Origin: Cronobacter muytjensii ATCC 51329
GTDB lineage: Bacteria > Pseudomonadota > Gammaproteobacteria > Enterobacterales > Enterobacteriaceae
NCBI RefSeq assembly: GCF_001277195.1
Contig: NZ_CP012268.1
Span: 2,728,001-2,792,000 of the forward strand
Reading direction: 5' to 3'
Length of the DNA stretch: 64,000 nucleotides
Part shown: positions 15,979-24,948 of the stretch, in pieces
Position numbering within the stretch: the first letter of the stretch is position 1
How the letters are laid out: every line of letters starts with the position of its first letter
Notes under the pieces: model-generated
What the model was told of the DNA's origin: nothing
Database searches by the model: none
The model's input: the letters and a program-made list of their open reading frames with translations, nothing else
Translations under genes and position numbers: made by a program

Positions 15979-17646
15979 TTACTCGCCGATTTTAGCCCAG
16001 GTGTCACGCAGGCCAACGGTGCGGTTAAACACCAGTTTGTCACCGTTTGCATGGCGGCTGTCGAGGCAGAAATAACCCTCGCGCTCGAACTGCCAGGCTT
16101 TGCCCGCTTCGGCGTTTTTCAGACTCGGTTCAGCATAACCTTGTTTGATCACCAGAGATTGCGGATTTATTGTCGTCAGGAAATCTTCCGCAGCACCAGG
16201 GTTCGGCACACTGAAGAGACGGTCATAGAGACGGATCTCAACCGGCAACGCATGCGCGGCGCTGACCCAGTGAATAACGCCTTTTACCTTGCGACCGTCA
16301 GCCGGATCTTTGCTCAGCGTATCAGCATCGTACGAGCAATAAATAGTCGTGATTTCGCCCGCCTCGTCTTTCTCAACACGTTCCGCTTTAATGACGTACG
16401 CGTTACGCAGACGCACTTCTTTACCGAGCACCAGACGCTTGTATTGCTTGTTCGCTTCTTCGCGGAAGTCTGCACGATCGATCCAGATTTCGCCGCTGAA
16501 CGGCACGTCGCGGTTGCCCATTTCCGGTTTGTTCGGATGGTTAGGCATTGAAACCACTTCGCTCTGACCCTGCGGGTAGTTTTCGATAACCAGTTTCACC
16601 GGATCGATAACCGCCATCGCGCGCGGCGCGTTCTCGTTGAGGTCTTCACGAATGCAGGACTCAAGAGACGCCATCTCAATGGTGTTATCCTGCTTGGTGA
16701 CGCCGATGCGCTTGCAGAATTCACGAATGGAAGCGGCGGTATAACCGCGACGGCGCAGACCGGAAATGGTCGGCATACGCGGATCGTCCCAGCCTTCAAC
16801 ATGCTTGTCGGTCACCAGCAGATTCAGCTTACGCTTGGACATCACGGTATATTCCAGATTCAGACGAGAGAACTCGTACTGACGCGGATGTACCGGGATG
16901 GTGATGTTATCCAGTACCCAGTCATACAGACGACGGTTGTCCTGGAATTCCAGCGTACAGAGCGAATGAGTGATCCCTTCCAGCGCATCGGAAATGCAGT
17001 GGGTGAAGTCATACATCGGGTAGATGCACCACTTATTGCCAGTCTGGTGATGTTCAGCGAACTTGATGCGGTACAGAACAGGATCGCGCATCACGATAAA
17101 CGGCGACGCCATGTCGATTTTCGCACGCAGGCACGCTTTGCCTTCTTCGAACCCGCCAGCGCGCATTTTTTCAAACAGCGCCAGGTTTTCTTCCACGCTG
17201 CGATCGCGGAACGGACTGTTTTTGCCCGGCGCGGTCAGGGTGCCGCGGTATTCGCGGATCTGCTCCGGCGACAGCTCGTCGACATACGCCAGCCCTTTGT
17301 TGATAAGCTCAACGGCGTAATTGTACAGCTGATCGAAATAGTCAGAGGAGTAACGCACATCGCCAGACCAGTGGAAACCCAGCCATTGCACGTCGTTTTT
17401 AATCGACTCGACAAATTCCAGGTCTTCTTTCACCGGGTTGGTATCGTCAAAGCGCAGGTTGCACTGGCCCTGGTAATCCTGGGCGATGCCGAAGTTCAGG
17501 CAGATGGACTTCGCGTGGCCGATGTGCAGATAGCCGTTCGGCTCCGGCGGGAAGCGGGTGCAAATCGTGGTGTGTTTTCCAGACGCCAGATCTTCATCAA
17601 TAATCTGGCGAATAAAGTTAGTCGGGCGGGCTTCTGCCTCACTCAT
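15979..17646 (-). CDS. glnS: Glutaminyl-tRNA synthetase
   Basis: 555 residues (E. coli 554). Class I synthetase charging tRNA-Gln. The HIGH motif is in PPEPNGYLHIGHAKS (about 34-48) and the KMSKS equivalent is VMSKRKLNLL (about 268-277). The C-terminal anticodon-binding beta-barrels follow from about 340. Four of its tRNA substrates are encoded at 27057-27651. The ATG at 17646 follows TTGAGGAATATGCG, a good ribosome-binding site like that of E. coli glnS. Confidence 0.97.
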   Translation of the reverse strand: MSEAEARPTNFIRQIIDEDLASGKHTTICTRFPPEPNGYLHIGHAKSICLNFGIAQDYQGQCNLRFDDTNPVKEDLEFVESIKNDVQWLGFHWSGDVRYSSDYFDQLYNYAVELINKGLAYVDELSPEQIREYRGTLTAPGKNSPFRDRSVEENLALFEKMRAGGFEEGKACLRAKIDMASPFIVMRDPVLYRIKFAEHHQTGNKWCIYPMYDFTHCISDALEGITHSLCTLEFQDNRRLYDWVLDNITIPVHPRQYEFSRLNLEYTVMSKRKLNLLVTDKHVEGWDDPRMPTISGLRRRGYTAASIREFCKRIGVTKQDNTIEMASLESCIREDLNENAPRAMAVIDPVKLVIENYPQGQSEVVSMPNHPNKPEMGNRDVPFSGEIWIDRADFREEANKQYKRLVLGKEVRLRNAYVIKAERVEKDEAGEITTIYCSYDADTLSKDPADGRKVKGVIHWVSAAHALPVEIRLYDRLFSVPNPGAAEDFLTTINPQSLVIKQGYAEPSLKNAEAGKAWQFEREGYFCLDSRHANGDKLVFNRTVGLRDTWAKIGE

Positions 17647-17752
17647 CGCATATTCCTCAAAGCGTCAACATCGTTTAACGGCGTATGATCTTATAAGCTG
17701 CAGCGGGAAACAACCTTTAGTTACAGAAAATCCCGCCGTGGGGCAGCGCCTG

Positions 17753-18169
17753 TCATTGCCCGCGTTGGGCGTATTCCGCCTGCCGACAACGCTGGGGGAC
17801 AGTGGCTTTGAGCATTCTTACTGGTGAGCTTAACGAGTCGACATTTCCGTCGCGCGGAATATAGCCCGGCGCTTCAACACACCAGGTCCAGGAATAGATC
17901 ATTGTGCCGTGCAGGAAGAAAATCATGAGTTCCCACTCCGAGACGCGTGAAACGGAAATATGGCCTTTCTCATCTGCCATGAATTTCTCCGGCGGTGGGT
18001 AAAAGCCCGGCGGCATGCGGTGCGTTTGCAGCCAGAGCGTGGCGTGAGGAACCGGCTCGCCCCGTTCGTTCTGAATTTCCATTTCAAGCGCAGGCCGGTG
18101 CGTGGCGTAGCGAGGCACGCAGCCGCTCAGCAGCACGGCGGCGCAAACCGCGATAATACAATGGCGCAT
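17753..18169 (-). CDS. Predicted small lipoprotein, function unknown
   Basis: 138 residues starting at ATG 18169 behind TTAAGGAGAATCAT. The signal peptide ends in the lipobox LLSGC (Cys17), so the mature protein is lipid-anchored. The body (EMEIQNERGEPVPHATLWLQT...) looks like a small beta-sandwich of the carboxypeptidase-regulatory/Ig type ('rGePVphAtl' is a typical opening). It has Cys at about 108 and 131. It lies between nagE and glnS in the same orientation, after the nagE terminator. The position next to glnS recalls chiQ-type lipoproteins but I see no recognisable similarity. Function not assigned. Confidence 0.75.
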   Translation of the reverse strand: MRHCIIAVCAAVLLSGCVPRYATHRPALEMEIQNERGEPVPHATLWLQTHRMPPGFYPPPEKFMADEKGHISVSRVSEWELMIFFLHGTMIYSWTWCVEAPGYIPRDGNVDSLSSPVRMLKATVPQRCRQAEYAQRGQ

Positions 18170-18241
18170 ATGATTCTCCTTAATCCTGATGGGCGACACC
18201 CTACACGGCTTCCCCCCCCTGCGCCAGCCCCGAAAAAAAGC

Positions 18242-18274
18242 AAAAAAAAACGGCGGGAGCATCTCCCGCCGTTT
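18242..18274 (-). terminator. nagE terminator
   Basis: Perfect 9-bp stem CGGCGGGAG / CTCCCGCCG with a 3-nt loop and nine T's on the minus strand, 23 nt past the nagE stop. Confidence 0.9.
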
Positions 18275-18297
18275 AAGGCATTACGACTCAGAAGCGA

Positions 18298-20322
18298 TTA
18301 TTTGCCTTTAATCTCATACAGCGCGCTCTGCCCTGCCACAACCGCACCCTGCGCCTTAATGACCATGCCGCCGAAATCGTCGATGTTGCTGCACACCACC
18401 GGGCTAATCATTGAGCGCGCGTTCGCGTTCAGGTAATCCAGATCAAGCTCCAGCACCGGCTGGCCCGCGGTCACCTGCGCGCCCTCTTCCACCAGACGTT
18501 TAAAGCCCTGCCCGTTCAGCGCGACGGTATCAATCCCCATATGAACCACGATTTCCGCGCCGTTTTCGGTTTCAAGGCAGAACGCATGGTTGGTATTGAA
18601 GATTTTGACAATCGTGCCCGCCGCCGGTGACACCACCGTTTTGTCGGTCGGTTTGATAGCGACGCCATCACCGACGGCTTTGCTGGCGAACGCTTCATCC
18701 GGCACCGCATCCAGCGCCACAACCTCGCCGGTCACCGGCGAGACCAGCGCGGCTATCGTCTGCGCATTCGCGACCGCCTGCGGTTTTACCGCGGGTGCGA
18801 CAGGCGCGCCAGCAGGGGCTGTCGGCGCAGAGGCCGCCACGTGGCCGGTCGTTTTCATCGCGTTAGCGATTTTTTCCGCCACAAAACCAACGATAATCTG
18901 CACGCTGGTTTTGTTAAGACGGATAACGCCGGTCGCACCGAGGCGTTTAGCCAGCGCTTCATCCACCAGCGCCGAATCCTTCACGGAAAGACGCAGACGG
19001 GTAATGCAGGCGTCGATGCCAGTCAGGTTATCGGAGCCGCCAACCGCCGCAATGTACTGACGTGCCAGCCCGGTCGCATCGAGGGCTTTATCGCCACTCA
19101 CGTTAACGTCTTCACCGTCCGCCTCGCTGCCTGCGACAGCCAGCTCACGGCCCGGCGTCATCAGGTTGAATTTGGTGATAGTGAAGCGGAACACCACGTA
19201 ATAAATGACGAAGAACACCAGGCCCTGCGGAATCAGCATGTACCAGTGGGTCGCCAGCGGGTTACGCGAGGAGAGGACCATATCCACCAGACCCGCGCTG
19301 AAGCCGAAACCGGCAATCCAGTGCATAGTCGCCGCGATAAACACCGAAATACCGGTCAGCGCCGCATGGATGACATACAGCACCGGCGCCACGAACATAA
19401 AGGAGAATTCCAGCGGCTCGGTAATGCCAGTAAAGAACGCGGCGAAAGCACCTGCCATCATGATGCCCAGCACTTTGGCTTTGTTCTCAGGACGCGCACA
19501 GTGGTAAATCGCAAGCGCTGCGCCCGGCAGGCCGAACATCATGATCGGGAAGAAGCCCGCCTGGTAACGCCCCGTAATACCCACCACGGCTTTACCGGAT
19601 TCTATAGACTGCGCGCCGCCGAGGAAATTCGGGATATCGTTGATGCCGGCGACGTCAAACCAGAACACTGAGTTCAGCGCGTGGTGCAGGCCCACCGGAA
19701 TAAGCAGACGGTTAAAGAAGGCGTAGACGCCTGCGCCAACGGAGCCGAGTTTCTGGATCTGCTCGCCAAACTCTACCAGACCGCCAAAAACGACCGGCCA
19801 GATGTACATCATGATGAAAGCGACAACAATCATCACGAACGAGGTCAGAATCGGCACCAGACGACGGCCACTGAAGAACGAGAGCGCTTTCGGCAGCTCG
19901 ACGGCGCTAAAGCGGTTGTAGAGTTCTGCGGCGATAATCCCCACCATAATGCCGACAAACTGGTTTTTAATCTTACCGAAAGCGGCCGGTACCTGATCGG
20001 CCGGGATCTTCATGATCATGGCGACTGCGGCAGGCGAACAAAGCGTCGTCAGCACCAGAAAACCGACAAACCCCGCCAGCGCCGCGGCGCCGTCTTTATC
20101 TTTTGACATGCCATAAGCGACGCCCACGGCAAACAGCACACCCATGTTGTCGATAATGGCGGAGCCAGACTGAATGAAAAATGCCGCCAGTGCGTTGCCG
20201 CCGCCCCAGCCGGTCGGGTCGAGCCAGTAGCCGACCCCCATCAGAATAGCTGCCGCAGGCAGCGTAGCCACAGGCACCATCAGCGCCCGGCCCACTCGTT
20301 GTAAATAACCTAAAATACTCAC
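18298..20322 (-). CDS. nagE: PTS N-acetylglucosamine transporter EIICBA
   Basis: 674 residues (E. coli NagE 648). Order: EIIC membrane domain (about 1-375, with GLHHALNSVFWFDVAG and GITEPLEFSFMF), EIIB domain with phospho-cysteine in GIDACITRLRLS, then EIIA domain with active histidine in EIVVHMGIDTVALNG. Imports and phosphorylates GlcNAc to GlcNAc-6-P, the NagC inducer. The extra ~26 residues are in the linkers, notably an Ala/Pro-rich stretch (ASAPTAPAGAPVAPAVKPQ) before EIIA. Divergent from nagBACD, as in E. coli. Confidence 0.96.
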   Translation of the reverse strand: MSILGYLQRVGRALMVPVATLPAAAILMGVGYWLDPTGWGGGNALAAFFIQSGSAIIDNMGVLFAVGVAYGMSKDKDGAAALAGFVGFLVLTTLCSPAAVAMIMKIPADQVPAAFGKIKNQFVGIMVGIIAAELYNRFSAVELPKALSFFSGRRLVPILTSFVMIVVAFIMMYIWPVVFGGLVEFGEQIQKLGSVGAGVYAFFNRLLIPVGLHHALNSVFWFDVAGINDIPNFLGGAQSIESGKAVVGITGRYQAGFFPIMMFGLPGAALAIYHCARPENKAKVLGIMMAGAFAAFFTGITEPLEFSFMFVAPVLYVIHAALTGISVFIAATMHWIAGFGFSAGLVDMVLSSRNPLATHWYMLIPQGLVFFVIYYVVFRFTITKFNLMTPGRELAVAGSEADGEDVNVSGDKALDATGLARQYIAAVGGSDNLTGIDACITRLRLSVKDSALVDEALAKRLGATGVIRLNKTSVQIIVGFVAEKIANAMKTTGHVAASAPTAPAGAPVAPAVKPQAVANAQTIAALVSPVTGEVVALDAVPDEAFASKAVGDGVAIKPTDKTVVSPAAGTIVKIFNTNHAFCLETENGAEIVVHMGIDTVALNGQGFKRLVEEGAQVTAGQPVLELDLDYLNANARSMISPVVCSNIDDFGGMVIKAQGAVVAGQSALYEIKGK

Positions 20323-20426
20323 TTTTTCCCCCTATGAGACCCCGATGAGGCTCCAGCTAAGCCGTTTTTTATTGTGCTACCAACCCTGAAACGCGGCGAC
20401 ACTTGGTATCAACGCTGAGTGTCTGC

Positions 20427-20452
20427 AAAATTAATTCGCCTCGCAAATTAAA
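20427..20452. promoter_or_regulatory. NagC operator (nagE side)
   Basis: TTCGC-CTC-GCAAA core (20435-20447) with AATTAA / TTAAAC flanks, centre 20441. Same arrangement as the high-affinity NagC box of E. coli nagE. Confidence 0.75.
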
Positions 20453-20460
20453 CGCGTCTT

Positions 20461-20482
20461 TTCTGTGATTTTTATCACCAAA
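20461..20482. promoter_or_regulatory. CRP site between nagE and nagB
   Basis: TGTGA-TTTTTA-TCACC at 20464-20479, one mismatch from the CRP consensus, centred between the two NagC boxes as in E. coli. Confidence 0.75.
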
Positions 20483-20523
20483 TATCGTAGTTGAAGGTCC
20501 TGACCTATGGCTTACCTCGAAAA

Positions 20524-20548
20524 CTTATTTTATCATTCAAAAAATCGA
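20524..20548. promoter_or_regulatory. NagC operator (nagB side)
   Basis: Imperfect palindrome ATTTTATCATTCAAAAAAT (20527-20545), centre 20536. It is 95 bp, about nine helical turns, from the nagE operator, which suits the repression loop described for E. coli nagE-nagB. Confidence 0.65.
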
Positions 20549-20554
20549 GACGGA

Positions 20555-20584
20555 TTGCTCCCGCTTTCAGCGAACGGGTATACC
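20555..20584 (+). promoter_or_regulatory. Candidate nagB promoter
   Basis: TTGCTC (20555-20560), 18-nt spacer, TATACC (20579-20584), just downstream of the nagB-side NagC operator, leaving a leader of about 50 nt. Confidence 0.45.
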
Positions 20585-20638
20585 CTTACACTGTGCGTCG
20601 TTCAATCCGCGCCTGTTTTCTAACTTTCGAGGTGAACA

Positions 20639-21439
20639 ATGAGACTGATTCCGCTGGCTACGCCGCAGCAGGTAGGCAAATGGGCCGCCCGCCATATTGT
20701 TAAGCGCATTAACGATTTCAACCCCACCGCTGACCGTCCGTTCGTGCTCGGCCTGCCGACAGGCGGCACGCCGCTTGAAGCCTACAAAGCGCTGATTGAG
20801 ATGCACAAAGCGGGCCAGGTGAGCTTCAAACATGTGGTGACCTTTAACATGGATGAATATGTCGGGTTGCCGAAAGATCATCCGGAAAGCTACCACAGCT
20901 TTATGTACCGCAATTTCTTCGACCACGTTGATATTCCCGAAGAAAATATCAACCTGCTGGATGGTAACGCGCCGGATATTGACGCAGAATGCCGCCACTA
21001 TGAAGAAAAAATTCGCGCTTACGGCAAAATTCACCTCTTTATGGGCGGCGTGGGCAACGACGGTCATATTGCGTTCAACGAACCAGCTTCTTCACTGGCT
21101 TCCCGCACCCGTATCAAAACGCTGACGCACGACACCCGCGTGGCGAATTCGCGTTTCTTTGGCGGCGATGTGAATCAGGTGCCAAAATACGCCCTCACGG
21201 TCGGCGTCGGCACACTGCTTGACGCGCAGGAAGTGATGATTCTGGTACTGGGCCATGTTAAAGCGCAGGCGCTGCAGGCGGCCGTCGAAGGCAACGTAAA
21301 CCATATGTGGACCATCAGCTGTCTGCAACTGCATCCGAAAGCGGTTATCGTGTGTGACGAGCCTTCCACCATGGAACTGAAAGTGAAGACGTTAAAATAC
21401 TTCACCGAGCTCGAAGCTGAAAATATTAAAGATCTTTAA
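20639..21439 (+). CDS. nagB: Glucosamine-6-phosphate deaminase
   Basis: 266 residues, the exact E. coli length. Converts GlcN-6-P to fructose-6-P and ammonia. Substrate phosphate loop GLPTGGTP (about 38-45), the general-base region FNMDEYVG and catalytic GVGNDGHIAFNEP are intact. Residues for allosteric GlcNAc-6-P activation (around 151-160, TRIKTLTHDTR) are also present. First gene of nagBACD; ribosome-binding site GAGGTGAACA. Confidence 0.97.
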   Translation: MRLIPLATPQQVGKWAARHIVKRINDFNPTADRPFVLGLPTGGTPLEAYKALIEMHKAGQVSFKHVVTFNMDEYVGLPKDHPESYHSFMYRNFFDHVDIPEENINLLDGNAPDIDAECRHYEEKIRAYGKIHLFMGGVGNDGHIAFNEPASSLASRTRIKTLTHDTRVANSRFFGGDVNQVPKYALTVGVGTLLDAQEVMILVLGHVKAQALQAAVEGNVNHMWTISCLQLHPKAVIVCDEPSTMELKVKTLKYFTELEAENIKDL

Positions 21440-21460
21440 GGACTGGTTACCGGGGGCATT

Positions 21461-22609
21461 ATGTACGCTTTAACCCACGGCCGGATTTACACCGGCCACG
21501 ACATTCTGGATGACCATGCGATTGTTATCGCCGATGGCCTGATTGAGCGCCTGTGCCCGCTGGCTGACCTGCCGGCGGGAATCGAACAGCGCGACATGGG
21601 CGGTGCCATCATCGCCCCCGGTTTTATCGACGTACAGTTAAACGGCTGCGGCGGTGTGCAGTTTAACGACACGGCAGACGCGGTCTCGGTCGAAACGCTG
21701 GAAATTATGCAGAAAGCCAACGAGAAATCGGGCTGCACCAGCTATCTGCCGACGCTGATTACCTGTAGCGACGCGCTGATGAAACAGGGCGTGCGGGTAA
21801 TGCGCGAATACCTGGCGCACCACAAAAATCAGGCGCTGGGTCTGCACCTTGAAGGCCCGTGGCTGAATATCGTCAAAAAAGGCACGCACAACCCGGATTA
21901 CGTGCGTGAACCGGACGCTGAGCTGGTCAAGTTTCTGTGTGAAAATGCTGACGTTATTACCAAAATCACGCTCGCGCCGGAACGGGTCGCGCCAGAGTTC
22001 ATTAGCCAGCTCACCGCGGCGGGCATTGTGGTATCCGCCGGGCACTCGAACGCGACGCTGAAAGAGGCAAAAACAGGCTTTCGCGCCGGGATCCGCTTTG
22101 CAACCCACCTCTTCAACGCAATGCCTTACATCACTGGTCGCGAGCCGGGCCTGACTGGCGCTATCTTTGACGAGCCGGATGTCTTTTGCGGCATTATCGC
22201 CGATGGCCTGCACGTGGATTTCGCAAACGTGCGCCTCGCGAAAAAAGTAAAAGGCGACAAACTCTGTCTGGTGACTGACGCGACAGCGCCCGCAGGTGCC
22301 AATATTGATGAGTTCATTTTTGCTGGTAAAACAATATACTACCGCAATGGCCTGTGCGTGGACGAAAACGGCACCCTCAGCGGCTCGGCGCTGACCATGA
22401 TCGAAGGCGTGCGCAACCTGGTGGAGCATGTCAATATCGCACTGGACGAAGCGCTGCGTATGGCGACGCTGTATCCGGCCCGCGCCATGGGCGTGGCAGA
22501 CCGGCTTGGCAGCATTGAAACGGGCAAAGTGGCGAATCTCACCGCCTTTACCCGCGACTATAAAATCATCAAGACCATCGTTAATGGTAACGAGGTCGTT
22601 ACTGAGTAA
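21461..22609 (+). CDS. nagA: N-acetylglucosamine-6-phosphate deacetylase
   Basis: 382 residues, as in E. coli. Amidohydrolase that removes acetate from GlcNAc-6-P and so consumes the NagC inducer. Metal-ligand motifs include HLEGPWL (Glu), SAGHSNAT (His) and THLFNAM (His), with catalytic Asp in LVTDATAPAG. 21 nt after nagB, 8 nt before nagC. Confidence 0.97.
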   Translation: MYALTHGRIYTGHDILDDHAIVIADGLIERLCPLADLPAGIEQRDMGGAIIAPGFIDVQLNGCGGVQFNDTADAVSVETLEIMQKANEKSGCTSYLPTLITCSDALMKQGVRVMREYLAHHKNQALGLHLEGPWLNIVKKGTHNPDYVREPDAELVKFLCENADVITKITLAPERVAPEFISQLTAAGIVVSAGHSNATLKEAKTGFRAGIRFATHLFNAMPYITGREPGLTGAIFDEPDVFCGIIADGLHVDFANVRLAKKVKGDKLCLVTDATAPAGANIDEFIFAGKTIYYRNGLCVDENGTLSGSALTMIEGVRNLVEHVNIALDEALRMATLYPARAMGVADRLGSIETGKVANLTAFTRDYKIIKTIVNGNEVVTE

Positions 22610-22617
22610 ATAAAGGC

Positions 22618-23838
22618 ATGACGACTGGCGGACAGGCTCAAATTGGCAACGTTGATCTCGTAAAACAGCTTAACAGCGCGGCGGTTTATCGTCTTATCGA
22701 CCAGCATGGGCCGATATCGCGCATACAGATAGCCGAACAGAGCCAGCTTGCGCCCGCCAGCGTTACCAAAATTACTCGCCAGCTGATTGAGCGCGGCCTG
22801 ATTAAAGAAGTCGATCAGCAGGCCTCTACCGGGGGCCGCCGCGCTATCTCCATCATCACCGAAACCCGGCACTTCCAGGCAGTTGGCGTACGGCTTGGCC
22901 GACACGACGCGACGCTTACGCTGTTCGACCTGAGCAGCAAAGTGCTGGCGGAAGAACATTTCCCCCTGCCAGAGCGTACTCAGGAAACGCTTGAGCACGC
23001 ACTGCTGAATACGATTGCGCAGTTTATCGAGACCTGGCAGCGCAAAATCCGCGAGCTTATCGCCGTCTCCGTTATTCTGCCGGGTCTTGTGGACCCGGAA
23101 AGCGGCGTTATCCGCTATATGCCGCACATTAACGTGGAAAACTGGCCGCTGGTCGACGCGCTGCAAAAGCGCTTCAACGTCGCCTGTTTTGTTGGGCACG
23201 ATATCCGCAGCCTGGCGCTGGCGGAGCACTATTTCGGTGCAACACGCGATTGCGAAGACTCCATTCTGGTGCGCGTTCACCGGGGCACGGGCGCAGGCAT
23301 TATCTCCAACGGGCGCATCTTCATCGGCCGCAACGGCAACGTCGGCGAAATTGGTCATATTCAGGTCGACCCTTTAGGCGAGCGTTGCCACTGCGGCAAC
23401 TTCGGATGTCTGGAGACTGTCGCTGCCAATGCCGCGATTGAACAACGCGTGCGCCAACTGCTTGAGCAGGGCTATCAGAGCCGCCTGACGCCAGACGAGT
23501 GCAATATCAAAGCGATTTGCAAAGCCGCTAACCGGGGCGACGCGCTGGCGAGCGAAGTCGTGGAGCGCGTTGGGCGTCAGCTTGGCAAAACTATCGCCAT
23601 CGCCATTAACCTCTTTAACCCGCAAAAAGTCGTTATTGCCGGTGAAATCGTCGAAGCGCAGAAAGTGCTGTTGCCCGCTATCGAAAGCTGCATCAACACC
23701 CAATCCCTCAAAGCATTTCGTAAAAACCTGCCGGTGGTGCCGTCACAACTCGATCACCGCTCGGCAATCGGCGCTTTCGCGCTGGTGAAACGCGCCATGC
23801 TTAACGGTTTGTTATTACAGCGTTTGCTGGAAAGTTAA
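22618..23838 (+). CDS. nagC: NagC repressor of amino-sugar genes (ROK family)
   Basis: 406 residues, as in E. coli. The N-terminal helix-turn-helix (about 15-70, ISRIQIAEQSQLAPASVTKITRQL) precedes a ROK sugar-binding domain with the zinc motif CHCGNFGCLE (about 257-266) and ATPase-like glycine loop RGTGAGIISNG. It represses nagE, nagBACD and chiP in the absence of GlcNAc-6-P. Four candidate operators lie in this window. Confidence 0.97.
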   Translation: MTTGGQAQIGNVDLVKQLNSAAVYRLIDQHGPISRIQIAEQSQLAPASVTKITRQLIERGLIKEVDQQASTGGRRAISIITETRHFQAVGVRLGRHDATLTLFDLSSKVLAEEHFPLPERTQETLEHALLNTIAQFIETWQRKIRELIAVSVILPGLVDPESGVIRYMPHINVENWPLVDALQKRFNVACFVGHDIRSLALAEHYFGATRDCEDSILVRVHRGTGAGIISNGRIFIGRNGNVGEIGHIQVDPLGERCHCGNFGCLETVAANAAIEQRVRQLLEQGYQSRLTPDECNIKAICKAANRGDALASEVVERVGRQLGKTIAIAINLFNPQKVVIAGEIVEAQKVLLPAIESCINTQSLKAFRKNLPVVPSQLDHRSAIGAFALVKRAMLNGLLLQRLLES

Positions 23839-23899
23839 CGAGTGACTTTGGCGTTTGCGCTATAGTTACGCCTTTCTGTTCCCTGAGCCAGAGTAGTCC

Positions 23900-24652
23900 A
23901 TGACCATTCAGAACGTAATTTGCGATATCGATGGCGTGCTGATGCACGATAACGTTGCGGTGCCCGGCGCCAGTGAATTTCTGACACGCATTCTTGAAAA
24001 AGGGTTTCCGCTGGTCCTGCTGACCAACTACCCGTCCCAGACCGGCCAGGATCTGGCTAACCGTTTCGCCTCCGCCGGGATCGACGTGCCGGACAGCGTG
24101 TTTTACACCTCCGCCATGGCGACAGCGGACTTTCTGCGTCGCCAGGAAGGCAAAAAAGCGTATGTGGTCGGCGAAGGGGCCTTAATTCACGAGCTGTATA
24201 AAGCTGGCTTTACCATTACCGACATCAATCCGGATTTCGTGATCGTCGGCGAAACCCGCTCCTATAACTGGGAGATGATGCATAAGGCCGCCTTTTTCGT
24301 CGCCAACGGCGCGCGGTTTATCGCCACTAACCCGGACACCCACGGGCGTGGCTTCTACCCCGCCTGTGGCGCGCTGTGCGCGGGTATTGAGAAAATCTCT
24401 GGCCGTAAGCCGTTTTACGTCGGCAAGCCGAGCCCGTGGATCATTCGCGCGGCGCTGAACAAAATGCAGGCGCACTCCGAGCATACCGTGATTGTCGGCG
24501 ATAACCTGCGTACTGATATTCTGGCAGGCTTCCAGGCCGGGCTCGAAACCATCTTGGTACTTTCTGGCGTCTCCACCATCAATGATATCGACGCGATGCC
24601 GTTCCGACCGAGCTGGATTTATCCTTCCGTCGCCGAAATCGACGTTATCTGA
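23900..24652 (+). CDS. nagD: NagD, HAD-family UMP/nucleotide phosphatase
   Basis: 250 residues, as in E. coli. HAD subfamily IIA phosphatase: motif I CDIDGVLMHD, motif II LLTNYPSQTG, lysine in GKPSPWIIRAAL and motif IV GDNLRTDILAGFQAG. Dephosphorylates UMP and other nucleotides in vitro; its role in the nag operon is unclear. 61 nt after nagC. Confidence 0.95.
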   Translation: MTIQNVICDIDGVLMHDNVAVPGASEFLTRILEKGFPLVLLTNYPSQTGQDLANRFASAGIDVPDSVFYTSAMATADFLRRQEGKKAYVVGEGALIHELYKAGFTITDINPDFVIVGETRSYNWEMMHKAAFFVANGARFIATNPDTHGRGFYPACGALCAGIEKISGRKPFYVGKPSPWIIRAALNKMQAHSEHTVIVGDNLRTDILAGFQAGLETILVLSGVSTINDIDAMPFRPSWIYPSVAEIDVI

Positions 24653-24657
24653 TCCTG

Positions 24658-24682
24658 ACGGCCATAATGATGGCCGTTTTTT
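24658..24682 (+). terminator. nagBACD terminator
   Basis: ACGGCCAT / ATGGCCGT stem, 4-nt loop, TTTTTT, 5 nt after nagD stop. Confidence 0.9.
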
Positions 24683-24948
24683 CTGCCTGCCCCGCCCCCC
24701 CGCATTCAATAAAATCGCCTTTTTTTTGAGAAATCGCTAAAAACCGCGCCATTCTGGTAATCATTTTTAAATTTCCGCTAACGCCTGTTGAACTATTTAT
24801 TACTCCATCGCTAAAAGGCTTGCATAGTCTGTATGAATTACGGCATTTTCTTAATCAACAACGGAGGCTGAAGCGGAAAAATTGCATAAACCGCAACGCC
24901 TCGCAGACAGACAACACAACATCACCGCCAGGGTTAACGGAGTTTTCT

